Shown here one piece after another: positions 34,300 to 44,165 of a DNA stretch of 64,000 nt. Positions within the stretch are counted from its first letter, which is position 1; every line of letters begins with the position of its first letter. The position numbers were made by a program, and so were the translations under genes. The stretch is from Microbacterium caowuchunii (GTDB lineage Bacteria; Actinomycetota; Actinomycetes; Actinomycetales; Microbacteriaceae). Where the stretch lies: positions 992,001-1,056,000 of the forward strand of contig NZ_CP044231.1 of the NCBI RefSeq assembly GCF_008727755.1, in the 5' to 3' direction. A model generated the notes under the pieces. The model did not search any database and was not told the DNA's origin. It was given only the letters and a program-made list of their open reading frames with translations.

Positions 34300-37200
34300 G
34301 GGTTGGTTCCTTCGGTCGGGGGATCGGTGGGCTCGGGCTCCGGCTCGGGCTCGGGCTCGGGCTCGGGCGGGTTGGGGTCCACGGTGCCGGTGCAGCGGCG
34401 GAAGTCGACGCTGAAGGACTCCTGCTGGTAGGCGGCCTGCGGGCTCGTCCAGCTGAACAGCACCTTCGCGGTCACCCGGACCGTGCCGTTCGGAACCGTC
34501 AGCGGGGCGCCCTCCGCGGGCGGGATGCGGACCGGGAACCCCAGCGACGTGTCGCCGTAATAGGTGACCGAGCCGGGGTCGATCGAGACGGTCCCGAGCC
34601 CGCCGGGGTTCTGTCCCAGGGTCGCCTTGAGCGTAGCGCCGACACGGCAGACCGAGACGGCCGGCTCGAACAGCGTGACCTGGGTGGATTTGGCGGCGTC
34701 GGCCGGGAGGATCGCCCCGGGAGGGCTGCAGCGCTCCTGGTTGGAATTGCGGACGCAGTACTTCGCCGTCATGGACCGTTCGGCGCCGATCGCGGGGGAG
34801 CCGCCGTCGATGATGGTCTCGAATCCGGACCTGCTGGGCACCCGCACGTCGTCGACCACGTACGCGACGGTGCCCGAGGGCGTGGTGCGACGGATCGTGT
34901 ACGTGCCACCGGTGGGCGCCTCCGGCTGCGCCCAGGCCCAGCCGTCGGCCGTGCCGGTCTTGGCGGCGCCGAAGCCGTTGCCCACGCACGCCCCCACCGT
35001 GTACTTCTCGTTCTCGCGCAGTCCGCCGATGACGGGGGAGTCGGACACGACCTCGCGCGACCCGGACACCCGGAGCCCCGTTCCGTCGGAGCCGACCGAG
35101 CAGGAGAAGTCGCCACCGGCGCGGACGGCCACGTAGATCGTCTCGGTGGGGCGTGTGCTGCCGTTCGCGTCGATGGGTGCGGCCGAGACGGTCAGGGCCG
35201 TCGCCGACTCAGCCACGACCGAGACGCCCCCGGTATGCGGGAGCCCCGCCACCGTGACGCTCGCCGAACCGGAGGAACCGACCGACCCGCTGCCGTCGGG
35301 CGCGGAGTTCGCGCTGGTCGGGGTGACCTGGATCGTGGCGGGGCCCACCGGCAGCTGCACGTCCACTTCGGTGTACTCGCCTCGGCCGCGGGGTACGGGC
35401 GAGGAGGTGCCGGTCACGCTGTAGCTGCGCACCTCGTCGTCGGTGTTCTGGATGCGGATGCGGACGACGCCGGTGTCGGCGCTCGTGCGGCGCGCGTCGT
35501 AGATCGGCTCCGCCGTGACTGCGCCGACGGAGGGCGCGCGGTACCCCCAGGCGCGCACGCTCACCCCGGAGCGGGAATCGCCGACGCTGTTGTAGGCACG
35601 GGCCTCGTAGGTGCGCTGGTCGCCGTTGACCGCGACCTGGAAGGGCTGGCAGGCGCCGGCCGCGGTGCACGTGGTGACCTGCTGCCCGCCGTCGAAGATG
35701 CGGAACCCCTGCAGCGCGGGATACGCGCTCGCGGCGGCGCCCGGGTCGACCCGCAGGGTGATGGAGCGGTCGCCGTGGGCCGTCTGCATCACGCTGTTGG
35801 GGCCCTTGGGGTATCCCTGCAGATCGAGCGTGACCTGACCGTTGCGGTCTCCGCTGGACTGCCGGCCCTGCGCGTCCTCGACGGTGAACCCGACGGTGCA
35901 CCGGGTGCCTTCCGCATCCGCCGCCCACGCCGCCTGCAGCGCGGTGGGACCGGCGACGGAGAAGGACACCCCGGCGCAGCTCCCGCCGGCCCCGGTCCCG
36001 ACCGCCACGACCTTCAGCGGCGTCCCGGGCAGCGGGTTGACCTCCCCGCCCCCGCCGATGACGGAGATGGTGCAGCTCGTGCCCGAGGCCTGGGAGCACT
36101 GCTGGGTCAGGGTCGCGCCCTTGGGCAGTGTGGAGGGGGCGGGACCGACCGTCAGCGCCAGCGTGGACGGGCGGACGTCGCGGTGGCTCGGCAGGGTGAC
36201 GGTGACCGGCTCCTGGCGGCCAGGGCGAGCAGCGTCCTTCGCCGTGACGGTGACCTGCGTGCCCTGCTGGGTCACCGTGAACTGGTCACCGGTGTAGCCG
36301 AGGCCATAGCTGAGCGCCGCCCAGTCCTCGGTTCCCGCCCAGGTGGTCATGTCCGTGAGGTCGTAGGTCGAGGAGGCCCCCGGGCTCACCGTGAGGGATG
36401 CGGGACGCAGCTCCGGCTGCGGGTTCTCCGCGACGACCTCGACGTGCACCGTGAGGAACGTGAAGGACTCCTGCCCGACCAGGCGCACCGGCACCGTGCA
36501 GGTGTCGGTCCACGGCGCACCCGCGCCGGCGCTGTACCGGACGACCGTCGCGGACTGCAGCTCGCAGCGGGCCTGGGCCCGGGCTCCGCCGACCGCGATG
36601 CGGGAACCGTCGATCTCGATGTCGCTGCGCGGGGGGAGGGCGACGGCGCGATCGAGATCGATGTCCACCGTGCCCCGTTCATCGACCTGGACGGTGGCGG
36701 CGGAAGCGCGCAGGGTCAGCTGGAGGTCGTTGGTGCCCGGCACCCGCAGGAAGCCGTAGGAGGTGACCTCGCTGCCGTCGAAGGACGTTCCCGACACCTC
36801 GAACGGGATCAGCAGGGTCTCGTCCGGGATGCGTCCGGAGATGCGCCATCCGTCCACCTCGATCCCGGGGTTGTCCCCCCACAGCGACAGACTGAGCCCC
36901 GAGGCGTCGCCCGCGGTCCAGGAGACCTTGCCGCTGAGCACATCGATCCCGTCGGGGAAGTCCTCCCGGGTCTCGATGGTCAGCGACGTGTCCCGCACCA
37001 CGGGGTAGTCCGGAACGGGATCGCGCACGACCTTGAGCACGATGAGCCCGATGGCCGTGTCCCCGTTGGCGTTGCGCACCGTGTAGGCGAACGAGTAGGT
37101 GCCCAGCTGCGTGCCGGACTCCAGCGACACGACGCTGTCGTCGAGGCCCGCGATCATGGCGTCCATCGCGCGGTACTCGGCCGAGCCGACCTCCGCGTTG

Positions 37201-40200
37201 GGGCGCACGTCGATCACCTCGAGCTCGCTGCCGGAGGGGTCGATGTCGTTGTCGGCGGGACGGACGACGACCTCGCCGTCCTCGCGTGCCTGCGCCTGCA
37301 GGTAGTCGCTGTAGGTGACCGGACTCGGATCGGACTCGGCGTCGAGCACGCCCACGCGGACCTCGCCGGTGCCGGTCGCCCCCAGCGAGTCGCGCACCTG
37401 GTACGTGAAGGTCACCTGCCCGCTGTCACCCGCCGAGCTCGTGTAGATGATCGCGTCGCCCTCGGCGGAGACGGTCGCCGATCCGCGCTCCGGCTGGGCC
37501 GCGATGCGGTCCAGGGTGACCGCGTCGCCGTCCGGGTCCACGGCGAACCGGTCGAACGGGATGGATACCGCCGCGCCGCTGAGGACACGGCCGACGAGCA
37601 TGTGCGGCACCGGCGCGGCGTTGTTCTCATCGGGGAGCACGGTGATGGTGACCCGGGCGGTGTCGGTCATGTCCGGGAAACCCATGCGGTAGATCGTGTA
37701 GCCGACCGTGTAGGTCCCCGGTTGCTCGGGGGCCAGGTAGCGCAGCAGCCGGCCCGTCGCGAAGGCGAGGCCCTCGCCGGAGTCGTTCGAGATCGTGGAG
37801 GCGTCGATCGCGAACTGCGCGCCCGTGGGTGCGGTGTCGTTGAGGAGCACCGGGATGTCGATCTGCGTCCCCGCCCGCACCGTGACGGCGTCGTCGACCG
37901 CGATGGGCGGTTCCGCATCGGCCGGGGGGAGCAGCACGACCGTGACCTCGCCGGTCGTGGTGGTGTAGGCGTTCCCGGTGCCGTCGGAGATCGTGTAGGC
38001 GACCACGCCGAGTGTGCCGGGCTGTCCGTCGTCGGTCGCGCCCGCGACGCGCAGCATGCTCTGACCGACCAGGTCGACGGCGAGGGTCGCCTCGGCATCC
38101 GGGGTCGTCCGCACGTCGCTGGCCAGCAGCACCAGGGCGGCGGGATTGGACACCGCGGAGACGATGTCGATCGTGGCGTCCTCGCCGGGGCGGACGAAGG
38201 CAGTGAGCGGCGGTGTGGAGATCTGCGTCTGTGCCGGGTCCACGAGGGTCACGCGGACGATTCCGGTCGCCTCCGCCGCCTCGTCGGCCACCACGTACTG
38301 CACGATGTACGAGCCGGGTGTGGCGCCGGTGAACTGGAAGGTGCCGGCCACGCTGTTGACGGCGATGTCGGCACCGGAGTCGTCGAGCGCGTTCGCGGAG
38401 CGGATGGAGAGACCGCCCGTGACGCCGGTGATGTGCGGGCGCACGTCGACGGTGGTGGGGGCGCCGGCGGTGCCCACGACCGCGAAGGACTGGGCGGTCA
38501 GCTGGGGGCTCGGGGTGACCGTGATCTCGAGCGGCTTGTCGGCGGTGAGTCCGCGCGAGTCCGAGACGCCGATCGCGATCGGGATCGTCTGCGCCTCGGT
38601 CGCGTTCGGGTTCGGATGCTGGAACGTCACGGTGCCCTGCGGGTCCAGCACGAGGGAGCCGATGCCGGACTGGTTCACCGCCTGTGACACGTAGATCGGG
38701 TCGCCGTCCGGATCGACCCACCCCTCCAGCACGTTGGCGGACACGGTGCCCCCGGGTACGACCTGCGGATCCGGCCAGCTCGACAGGCATCCGTCCGTGC
38801 CGCACCACACGGGGGCGGAGTTCTCCTCCTCCGGAACCACGCGCAGCGTCACCGTGGCCGGCTCCGACGTCAGTCCGTCGGCCGTCGTGCCGTCGGTCAC
38901 CCGATAGCGGAACGTCGCCGTGCCGGCTGCGTCCGGCGCGACCCGGACGACGAGCTCCTGCTGCTGGTTCGAGGGCGCGATCGAGCCGAAGGACGGGTCG
39001 AGGCCCTCGACGGAGGCCGCGACGATGCTCAGGACGTCCTCGTTGGGGTCGTGATCGTTCAGCATCACGGGAAGGACGACGCTGCGTCCGGCGCGGACAC
39101 CGAAGGCGTCGTCCACCGCGATCGGCGGCTTCGGGTCGATCACGCGCTCCGCCTCGACCTCGTCCTGCTGGACGGTGGGCTGTTCGTCCTCCGCATCCCA
39201 CTGCTGCGACGACGCGACCAGCGCGCCGTCCGGCAGCGTCCAGACCCAGCCCGATCGGGTCTCGTTGAGGATCATGCGCGAACCGTTGGACAGGAACGCC
39301 GGGGCGACCTCGTCGCCGAGCTGCGCACCCCGGTAGTCGAGGCTCCGCGCCCCGTCCGCGCTGCTCCACAGGGTGCCGGACGCCCCGCCCTCGGGGAGCC
39401 AGGCGCCGTAGACGACGCCGTCGAGCTCGGCGGGCGCGGCCGGAACGCCCCGCGCCGCATCCTCGGTGCGGTCGGGCGCGGATCCGTCCCGGGGCACGGC
39501 GACGAGCCCGGTGGCGTCGGCGATGTAGACGGTCTCGCCGGTCGACGTCGATCGCTGGAGGACGCCGCCGGTCGTGCCGGTGGGGATGGGGGCGGTGCGT
39601 CCACGCACCCAGAGATCCCCGGAGTCGGTGGCCAGCAGCGCCCAGCCGTCCCCGGACGCGGTGAGCTGGACGCTCTCGGCGGGCGCGTCCTCGATCGTGT
39701 CCGAGCCGAGCACCCGCCCCGTCGTCCCGTCCGCGCGGATCACCCGTCCCTCCGCCGCGGAGTAGGCGTGGACGACCCCGTCGAGGCCCACCGCGATGGC
39801 GGTCGCCACGAAGGTCGGACGATCCTCGCCGTCCTCGTCGGCGTAGGGATCGATCGCGGTGGTCCGGTCCTGCGCCCCGAGAGGCGCGGCGTACACGGCG
39901 CCGCGATCGGTGAGGTAGGCCACGAGGGCGCCCTCGGCGACGACGGCGACGGTGCCGGCCGGGGTGTTCTGGAACATGTCCTCGGCGTCCGCATCCAGAT
40001 CCTGCGGCGTCGCCATGTCCACGTCCGCGAACCGCGTGCCGCCCTCCGCGAAGACGAGCAGGTGCTCGGCGTCCTGCACGATGCTGCTCGGGTTCTCGAC
40101 CTGCTTGACGGTGTCGATCTCGCCCACGGTCGTGTTCACGCGCGCGTAGCGGCGCCCCTCGCCGGATTGCAGGGCCCAGATGCTGCCGTCGTCGGGAGGG

Positions 40201-40328
40201 GTCTGCTGCGCGTCGAAGCCCGGCCACACCACGGCGAGGGTCACGACGACGGCGATCACCGCAGCGACGGCGCCCCCGAGCATCCACCCGCGCCGGGACA
40301 TGCGGGGGGCGTCCGTTGCGGCGGCCAC
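34296..40328 (-). CDS. Giant membrane-anchored Ig-like/fibronectin-type surface protein (2010 aa)
   Basis: One N-terminal membrane helix (about residues 14-36, AVAAVIAVVVTLAVVWPGF) and no cell-wall sorting motif. Residues about 45-395 look like a beta-propeller (repeated blade segments such as GSIWALQSGEGRRYARV and GVVHAYSAAEGRVIRADG). From about 400 on, many Ig/cadherin-like beta domains follow, marked by PPIAVDDAFGVRAGRSVVLP and DDAVTVRAGTQIDIPVLLND, then fibronectin-like domains around 1560-1900. The tail is proline-glutamate repeats. GTG at 40328 follows the kinase stop by 1 nt with GGGGGG upstream; ATG at 40301 is an alternative. Its place between the kinase and MoxR suggests it is the structural target of the system, on the outer face of the membrane. 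Confidence 0.88.
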   Translation of the reverse strand: MAAATDAPRMSRRGWMLGGAVAAVIAVVVTLAVVWPGFDAQQTPPDDGSIWALQSGEGRRYARVNTTVGEIDTVKQVENPSSIVQDAEHLLVFAEGGTRFADVDMATPQDLDADAEDMFQNTPAGTVAVVAEGALVAYLTDRGAVYAAPLGAQDRTTAIDPYADEDGEDRPTFVATAIAVGLDGVVHAYSAAEGRVIRADGTTGRVLGSDTIEDAPAESVQLTASGDGWALLATDSGDLWVRGRTAPIPTGTTGGVLQRSTSTGETVYIADATGLVAVPRDGSAPDRTEDAARGVPAAPAELDGVVYGAWLPEGGASGTLWSSADGARSLDYRGAQLGDEVAPAFLSNGSRMILNETRSGWVWTLPDGALVASSQQWDAEDEQPTVQQDEVEAERVIDPKPPIAVDDAFGVRAGRSVVLPVMLNDHDPNEDVLSIVAASVEGLDPSFGSIAPSNQQQELVVRVAPDAAGTATFRYRVTDGTTADGLTSEPATVTLRVVPEEENSAPVWCGTDGCLSSWPDPQVVPGGTVSANVLEGWVDPDGDPIYVSQAVNQSGIGSLVLDPQGTVTFQHPNPNATEAQTIPIAIGVSDSRGLTADKPLEITVTPSPQLTAQSFAVVGTAGAPTTVDVRPHITGVTGGLSIRSANALDDSGADIAVNSVAGTFQFTGATPGSYIVQYVVADEAAEATGIVRVTLVDPAQTQISTPPLTAFVRPGEDATIDIVSAVSNPAALVLLASDVRTTPDAEATLAVDLVGQSMLRVAGATDDGQPGTLGVVAYTISDGTGNAYTTTTGEVTVVLLPPADAEPPIAVDDAVTVRAGTQIDIPVLLNDTAPTGAQFAIDASTISNDSGEGLAFATGRLLRYLAPEQPGTYTVGYTIYRMGFPDMTDTARVTITVLPDENNAAPVPHMLVGRVLSGAAVSIPFDRFAVDPDGDAVTLDRIAAQPERGSATVSAEGDAIIYTSSAGDSGQVTFTYQVRDSLGATGTGEVRVGVLDAESDPSPVTYSDYLQAQAREDGEVVVRPADNDIDPSGSELEVIDVRPNAEVGSAEYRAMDAMIAGLDDSVVSLESGTQLGTYSFAYTVRNANGDTAIGLIVLKVVRDPVPDYPVVRDTSLTIETREDFPDGIDVLSGKVSWTAGDASGLSLSLWGDNPGIEVDGWRISGRIPDETLLIPFEVSGTSFDGSEVTSYGFLRVPGTNDLQLTLRASAATVQVDERGTVDIDLDRAVALPPRSDIEIDGSRIAVGGARAQARCELQSATVVRYSAGAGAPWTDTCTVPVRLVGQESFTFLTVHVEVVAENPQPELRPASLTVSPGASSTYDLTDMTTWAGTEDWAALSYGLGYTGDQFTVTQQGTQVTVTAKDAARPGRQEPVTVTLPSHRDVRPSTLALTVGPAPSTLPKGATLTQQCSQASGTSCTISVIGGGGEVNPLPGTPLKVVAVGTGAGGSCAGVSFSVAGPTALQAAWAADAEGTRCTVGFTVEDAQGRQSSGDRNGQVTLDLQGYPKGPNSVMQTAHGDRSITLRVDPGAAASAYPALQGFRIFDGGQQVTTCTAAGACQPFQVAVNGDQRTYEARAYNSVGDSRSGVSVRAWGYRAPSVGAVTAEPIYDARRTSADTGVVRIRIQNTDDEVRSYSVTGTSSPVPRGRGEYTEVDVQLPVGPATIQVTPTSANSAPDGSGSVGSSGSASVTVAGLPHTGGVSVVAESATALTVSAAPIDANGSTRPTETIYVAVRAGGDFSCSVGSDGTGLRVSGSREVVSDSPVIGGLRENEKYTVGACVGNGFGAAKTGTADGWAWAQPEAPTGGTYTIRRTTPSGTVAYVVDDVRVPSRSGFETIIDGGSPAIGAERSMTAKYCVRNSNQERCSPPGAILPADAAKSTQVTLFEPAVSVCRVGATLKATLGQNPGGLGTVSIDPGSVTYYGDTSLGFPVRIPPAEGAPLTVPNGTVRVTAKVLFSWTSPQAAYQQESFSVDFRRCTGTVDPNPPEPEPEPEPEPEPTDPPTEGTNP
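34331..34366 (-). repeat. Hexanucleotide repeat encoding the Glu-Pro tail
   Basis: Six consecutive GCTCGG-type units (one reading GCTCCG) at the 3' end of the giant surface-protein gene encode the EPEPEP tail. Slippage here changes tail length by two residues per unit and keeps the frame. Confidence 0.9.
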
Positions 40329-40329
40329 C

Positions 40330-41463
40330 TCAGCCCCCCACCACGAGCAGGGTCACGGCGACCGCGGCGGCGATCGCGAGGGCCGCACCGATCGCGATGG
40401 CGGCGACCATCCCGGCGGACAGTCCCCGCCGGGCAGGTTCCGCCCCGGCGAGCACGGTGCCCTCGTCCGGACGGTGGGCTGCGGCGCGTGCGCGCACCGG
40501 ACGACGGGATTCGTAGTGCACGGAAGGGCGCACCGGGCCCCGGGCGCGGTCGTCGGAGAAATCGACGGGCGCGCCCGCGGACGCCCACTCGTCGACGGCC
40601 ACCTCCATGGGGGTGTGCGGGAGTCCGAGCTCGTGCTGGACCAGCTGCAGCTCGTAGGCGAACTGGGCCGCCGATGCCTGGCGCGCGGCCGGGTCGCGCT
40701 GCATGGAGCGGCTCAGCACGGCCTCCAGGCTCGCCGGCACGTCCTCGCGGCCGATCGGCGTGTACGCCGCCCGGCGGATGCGGGACTTCAGCTGGTCCCG
40801 GGAGTTCTGCCCCGACCCGGGTCGTTCGAACGGGCTGCGACCGGAGAGCAGGGAGTACACGGTGGCGCCGAGGCTCCACACCTCCGCCGGGACGGAACCG
40901 GCGACGCGCTCGTCCACGACCTCCGGCGCGCTCCACGGCACCGACATCGCGAAGACCTCCTCCTCGCCCCGTCCGCCGAGCGCCGTGGCGATGCCGAAGT
41001 CGGACAGGACGGGGGAGCCGAAGGCGGTGATGAGCAGGTTGGAAGGTTTGATGTCCCGGTGCAGGAGGCCGGACCGGTGGGCGGTCTCGAGCGCGGAGGC
41101 GATCTTGATACCGGCCTGGAGGACCTCGGCGACCGGGATCACCTCGCGCCGGTAGCGGGAGCTCAGGGAATTGGGGCAGTACTCCATCACCAGGTACGGG
41201 CGCCCGTCGGAGGAGATGCTCGCCTGATGGATGGTGAGGATGGAGGGGTGGGAGCTCAACCGCGCCATGACGTCGGCCTCCGCGTTGAACATGCGCAGCA
41301 GGCCCTCGTCGACGAGGTCCTCGAGCAGCACCTTCACGGCGACCGGCCGGCGCGGCATGTCCTGTTCGAAGAGGAAGACGTCGGCGAACCCGCCGGTGCC
41401 GAGCGGACGGACGTAGGTGAAGCCGGGCAGCACCGGGGGTGCTGCGGGGAGTCTCTGCGCCAC
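40330..41463 (-). CDS. Membrane Ser/Thr protein kinase without an extracellular sensor
   Basis: 377 aa. The kinase domain is complete: [12 protein letters not shown] (glycine loop), VAVKVL (Lys44), [10 protein letters not shown] (Asp137), SDFGIAT (Asp155) and SAPEVV. The C-terminus has a basic juxtamembrane region and one membrane helix ([20 protein letters not shown]), with almost nothing outside, so there are no PASTA or other sensor domains. GTG at 41463 is preferred because AAGGGGG lies 4 nt upstream; a GTG at 41493 has no ribosome site. It is first in the cluster and presumably phosphorylates cluster proteins; the missing sensor may be supplied by the giant surface protein encoded next. 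Confidence 0.92.
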   Translation of the reverse strand: MAQRLPAAPPVLPGFTYVRPLGTGGFADVFLFEQDMPRRPVAVKVLLEDLVDEGLLRMFNAEADVMARLSSHPSILTIHQASISSDGRPYLVMEYCPNSLSSRYRREVIPVAEVLQAGIKIASALETAHRSGLLHRDIKPSNLLITAFGSPVLSDFGIATALGGRGEEEVFAMSVPWSAPEVVDERVAGSVPAEVWSLGATVYSLLSGRSPFERPGSGQNSRDQLKSRIRRAAYTPIGREDVPASLEAVLSRSMQRDPAARQASAAQFAYELQLVQHELGLPHTPMEVAVDEWASAGAPVDFSDDRARGPVRPSVHYESRRPVRARAAAHRPDEGTVLAGAEPARRGLSAGMVAAIAIGAALAIAAAVAVTLLVVGG

Positions 41464-41552
41464 CCCGCCCCCTTCCCCGCGTCCACCGTGCACCCGACGA
41501 TCCCGAAGCAGCCGGGAGCGTTCCCCTTTCCTATCACAGGGATCTGAGGGCT

Positions 41553-41566
41553 CAGGGGGACCCCTG
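41553..41566. promoter_or_regulatory. Palindrome CAGGGG-GA-CCCCTG between divergent genes
   Basis: A perfect 6-bp inverted repeat in the 136-bp gap between the kinase gene and the DUF255 gene, 22 bp before the DUF255 gene's -10-like box TACCCT (41588-41593). The position suits an operator affecting either gene. The cognate regulator is unknown. Confidence 0.35.
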
Positions 41567-41599
41567 GGATGCAGTATTCTCTGCGTCTACCCTGGGGGC

Positions 41600-43450
41600 A
41601 TGTCGTCCCGGCTCGCCGCATCCGCCAGTCCTTACGTACGCGCGCACGCAGGTCAGCCGGTGGCCTGGTTCGCCTGGGGCGACGAGGCGTTCGAGGAGGC
41701 CCGTCGCCGCGACGTCCCCGTGCTCGTGTCGATCGGTTACTCGACGTGCCACTGGTGCCACGTGATGTCGGAGGAATCGTTCGCCGACCCGCAGACGGCG
41801 GCGCTGCTCAACCGTGAGCTGGTGGCGATCAAGGTCGACCGGGAGGAGCATCCCGAAGTGGATGCCGTCATGCTGGCGGCCGCCTCCGCGTTCACCCCCC
41901 ACCTCGGCTGGCCGCTGTCGGTGTTCACGACGCCCGAGGGTCGGCCGTTCTACGCCGGGACCTACTGGCCCGCGCAGGCGCGCGGGGGGATGCCGGCCTT
42001 CCGCGACGTGATCCGTGCCGTGGCCGAGGCGTGGACCGAGCGCCGCGAGGCGGTGACGGAGACCTCCCAGGCCCTGCACGACGCGCTGCAGGCGGCGCGC
42101 GATGCCGGGGATGCGGGCCTGCCGACCATCGACGATCTGACCCGGATCGCCGATGTGGTCGCCGCCGCGGAGGATCCCGTCCACGGCGGCTTCGCCGCAG
42201 CGGACGCCGCGCCCGGCACGCCGAAGTTCCCCACGGTGCCGGTGCTGCGGTTCCTGCAGTCGCCGCTGTTCACGGACCTGCGACCGGACGCGGGCGCCCT
42301 GGCGGCGCGCACCCTGGACGCGATGGCCCGGTCGCCATTGCGCGACCACGTCGACGGCGGGTTCTTCCGGTACGCGACCCGACGCGACTGGACGCAGCCG
42401 CACTACGAGCGGATGCTCTCCGACAACGCCGGACTGATCGAGGTGGCGGTCGACGCGGAGCGCCCGGACGTCGCCGCCGGGATCGCGGGCTTCCTCCTCG
42501 ACACCCTGCAGACGCCCGCGGGCGGATTCGCGGCCGCGCAGGACTCCGAATCGATCATCGCCGGGGAGCGGAGGGAAGGGGCGTTCTACCTCGCGGGAGC
42601 GTCGGAGCGCGCGGACCTTCCCGCCCCCGCCGTGGACGGGAAGGTGATCACGGCGTGGAACGGACTGGCCATCGCGGCGCTCGCGGATGCCGGGACCCGC
42701 TTCGCGCTGCCGGGACTGCTGGACGCCGCCCGCCGGGCGGTCGACGCCCTGGAAGAGAGCAATCTGGACGAGGCGGGACGATTGCGGCGCGCCTCGCTGG
42801 ACGAGATCCCCTCGTCGGCGCCGGCGACGCTGGAGGACTACGGGGCGTATGCGGAGGGCCTCCTGGCGCTCGGCACGGCGACCGGCGAGCTCGCCTACGT
42901 GCGGGAGGCGCGGCGCCTCGTCGATCTCTGCCGCACGGGCGAGGGGCTGCAGGTGCCGGGCGGCCGGGACCCGGTGCTGGGGCGGCTGGACGCCCCCATC
43001 GCGGACGAGGCGGACATCGACCGCCCGTCCGGCACGTCGGCGCTGGCCTCGGCGGCCCTGACCCTGTGGGAACTCGGCGGCGGGGAGGAGTACCGTGCAA
43101 TCGCCGAGGACGTCGTGCGGTCGCGGATGGGCCGCGCCCGAACCGAGCCGTTCGCGCACGGCGCGGTGCTGCGCGTCGCCGCCCGTCTGCTGCAGCCGCC
43201 ACGGCAGATCGTCGTCATCGCGGACCGGAGGGACGATCCGCTGGCGGCGGCCGCGCGGGGGATGGGAGCGGACACGGTCGTCTGCCTGGACGAGCCGACC
43301 GCCCGGCGGTGGGCGGACGCGGGCTTCGGGCTGCTGGCCGACCGCGTGCTCCGGGACGGCCGGGCGACCGCGTACGACTGCCGCGGCTTCGTCTGCCGGC
43401 TGCCCGTGCACGAGGTGTCCGAGTTGCTCGCCGGTGCCGACGGCGGATAG
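41600..43450 (+). CDS. DUF255 thioredoxin-fold protein (YyaL/SPATA20 family)
   Basis: 616 aa. N-terminal thioredoxin-like domain with the CxxC motif [15 protein letters not shown] and [15 protein letters not shown]; the C-terminal part is an (alpha/alpha)6 barrel-like domain ([34 protein letters not shown]). Widespread and conserved, but the enzymatic role is not established. ATG at 41600 has TACCCT 6 nt before it and no ribosome site, so a leaderless transcript is likely. It is divergent from the kinase cluster. Confidence 0.9.
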   Translation: MSSRLAASASPYVRAHAGQPVAWFAWGDEAFEEARRRDVPVLVSIGYSTCHWCHVMSEESFADPQTAALLNRELVAIKVDREEHPEVDAVMLAAASAFTPHLGWPLSVFTTPEGRPFYAGTYWPAQARGGMPAFRDVIRAVAEAWTERREAVTETSQALHDALQAARDAGDAGLPTIDDLTRIADVVAAAEDPVHGGFAAADAAPGTPKFPTVPVLRFLQSPLFTDLRPDAGALAARTLDAMARSPLRDHVDGGFFRYATRRDWTQPHYERMLSDNAGLIEVAVDAERPDVAAGIAGFLLDTLQTPAGGFAAAQDSESIIAGERREGAFYLAGASERADLPAPAVDGKVITAWNGLAIAALADAGTRFALPGLLDAARRAVDALEESNLDEAGRLRRASLDEIPSSAPATLEDYGAYAEGLLALGTATGELAYVREARRLVDLCRTGEGLQVPGGRDPVLGRLDAPIADEADIDRPSGTSALASAALTLWELGGGEEYRAIAEDVVRSRMGRARTEPFAHGAVLRVAARLLQPPRQIVVIADRRDDPLAAAARGMGADTVVCLDEPTARRWADAGFGLLADRVLRDGRATAYDCRGFVCRLPVHEVSELLAGADGG

Positions 43451-43470
43451 TTTGAATATTTAGCTAAACT
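43449..43470 (+). promoter_or_regulatory. AT-rich promoter/operator upstream of the MarR gene
   Basis: A 22-bp stretch with about 70 percent A+T in a very GC-rich region, bounded by AGTTT and AAACT and containing the palindrome TTTAGCTAAA (43459-43468). TAAACT (43465-43470) can serve as -10. MarR proteins bind such AT-rich palindromes, so autoregulation is likely. Confidence 0.5.
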
Positions 43471-43513
43471 GGTGAGGCATCCCGGATGTCCGGAGCCGGA
43501 AGGAGGTCGTGCC

Positions 43514-44068
43514 GTGGCAGGGGACTACGCCTCTATCATCGAACTCATGCCCGACCCGACCGATCCGAACAGCGGCTATTGGTATTCGGACGCCGACGAC
43601 GACCGTCGCCGTCGCGCCATCGCCCTGCTGCAGGCCTTCCGGATGTACCGCGCGGCGGAGGTGGCGATGCGTCGCCGCACGCGCGAGTCGATGTCCATGG
43701 GGGAGAACGACCTGCTCGTGCTCCGCTATCTACTCAAGGCCAGGCAGAAGGACCAGCTGGTCTCCCCGGGAGAGCTCGCTCGGTATCTCGGGGTGTCGAC
43801 GGCGTCGATGACGGCGATCATCGATCGGCTCGAGAAGTCCGGTCACGTGCGCCGCGAGCGGCACGCGACCGATCGGCGCAGTATCTACGTGATCCCCACG
43901 GTCGACACGGACGAAGAGGTGCGCAAGACCCTCGGGGACATGCACGAACGGATGCTGGCCGCGGTGATCGACATGTCGCCGGACGAGGCGACCATCGTCA
44001 TGGACACGCTCGCTCGCCTGCAGAACGCCGTCGACCAGGTCGACGCGCACGTCACCCCCCGGCGCTGA
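43514..44068 (+). CDS. MarR family transcriptional regulator
   Basis: About 184 aa. The winged-helix core reads MGENDLLVLRYLLKA, SPGELARYLGVSTASMTAII (recognition helix) and the wing HVRRERHATDRRSIYVI. An unusual N-terminal 45-residue acidic extension (DPTDPNSGYWYSDADDDRRR) precedes the dimerisation helices. GTG at 43514 has AAGGAGG 7 nt upstream and is preferred over earlier in-frame starts. It is followed by a hairpin terminator. Targets beyond its own promoter are not evident. Confidence 0.9.
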   Translation: MAGDYASIIELMPDPTDPNSGYWYSDADDDRRRRAIALLQAFRMYRAAEVAMRRRTRESMSMGENDLLVLRYLLKARQKDQLVSPGELARYLGVSTASMTAIIDRLEKSGHVRRERHATDRRSIYVIPTVDTDEEVRKTLGDMHERMLAAVIDMSPDEATIVMDTLARLQNAVDQVDAHVTPRR

Positions 44069-44076
44069 CCGCGCTC

Positions 44077-44091
44077 GCCGAGTGACTCGGC
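44077..44091 (+). terminator. Hairpin terminator after the MarR gene
   Basis: GCCGAG-TGA-CTCGGC forms a perfect 6-bp stem 8 nt after the stop codon, followed by AGCATTCTT. The T-run is weak, but the position fits a terminator. Confidence 0.5.
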
Positions 44092-44165
44092 AGCATTCTT
44101 GCTCAACGATCTACTTACCTGCTCCGGAGCACCCCCGCCGCAGGCCGGGGTGCGACGATGGTGCG

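Noticed and set aside
35235..38687. 1150-codon plus-strand frame inside the giant surface-protein gene
   Set aside because: Antisense shadow; the minus-strand product has coherent Ig-like domains and a membrane helix.
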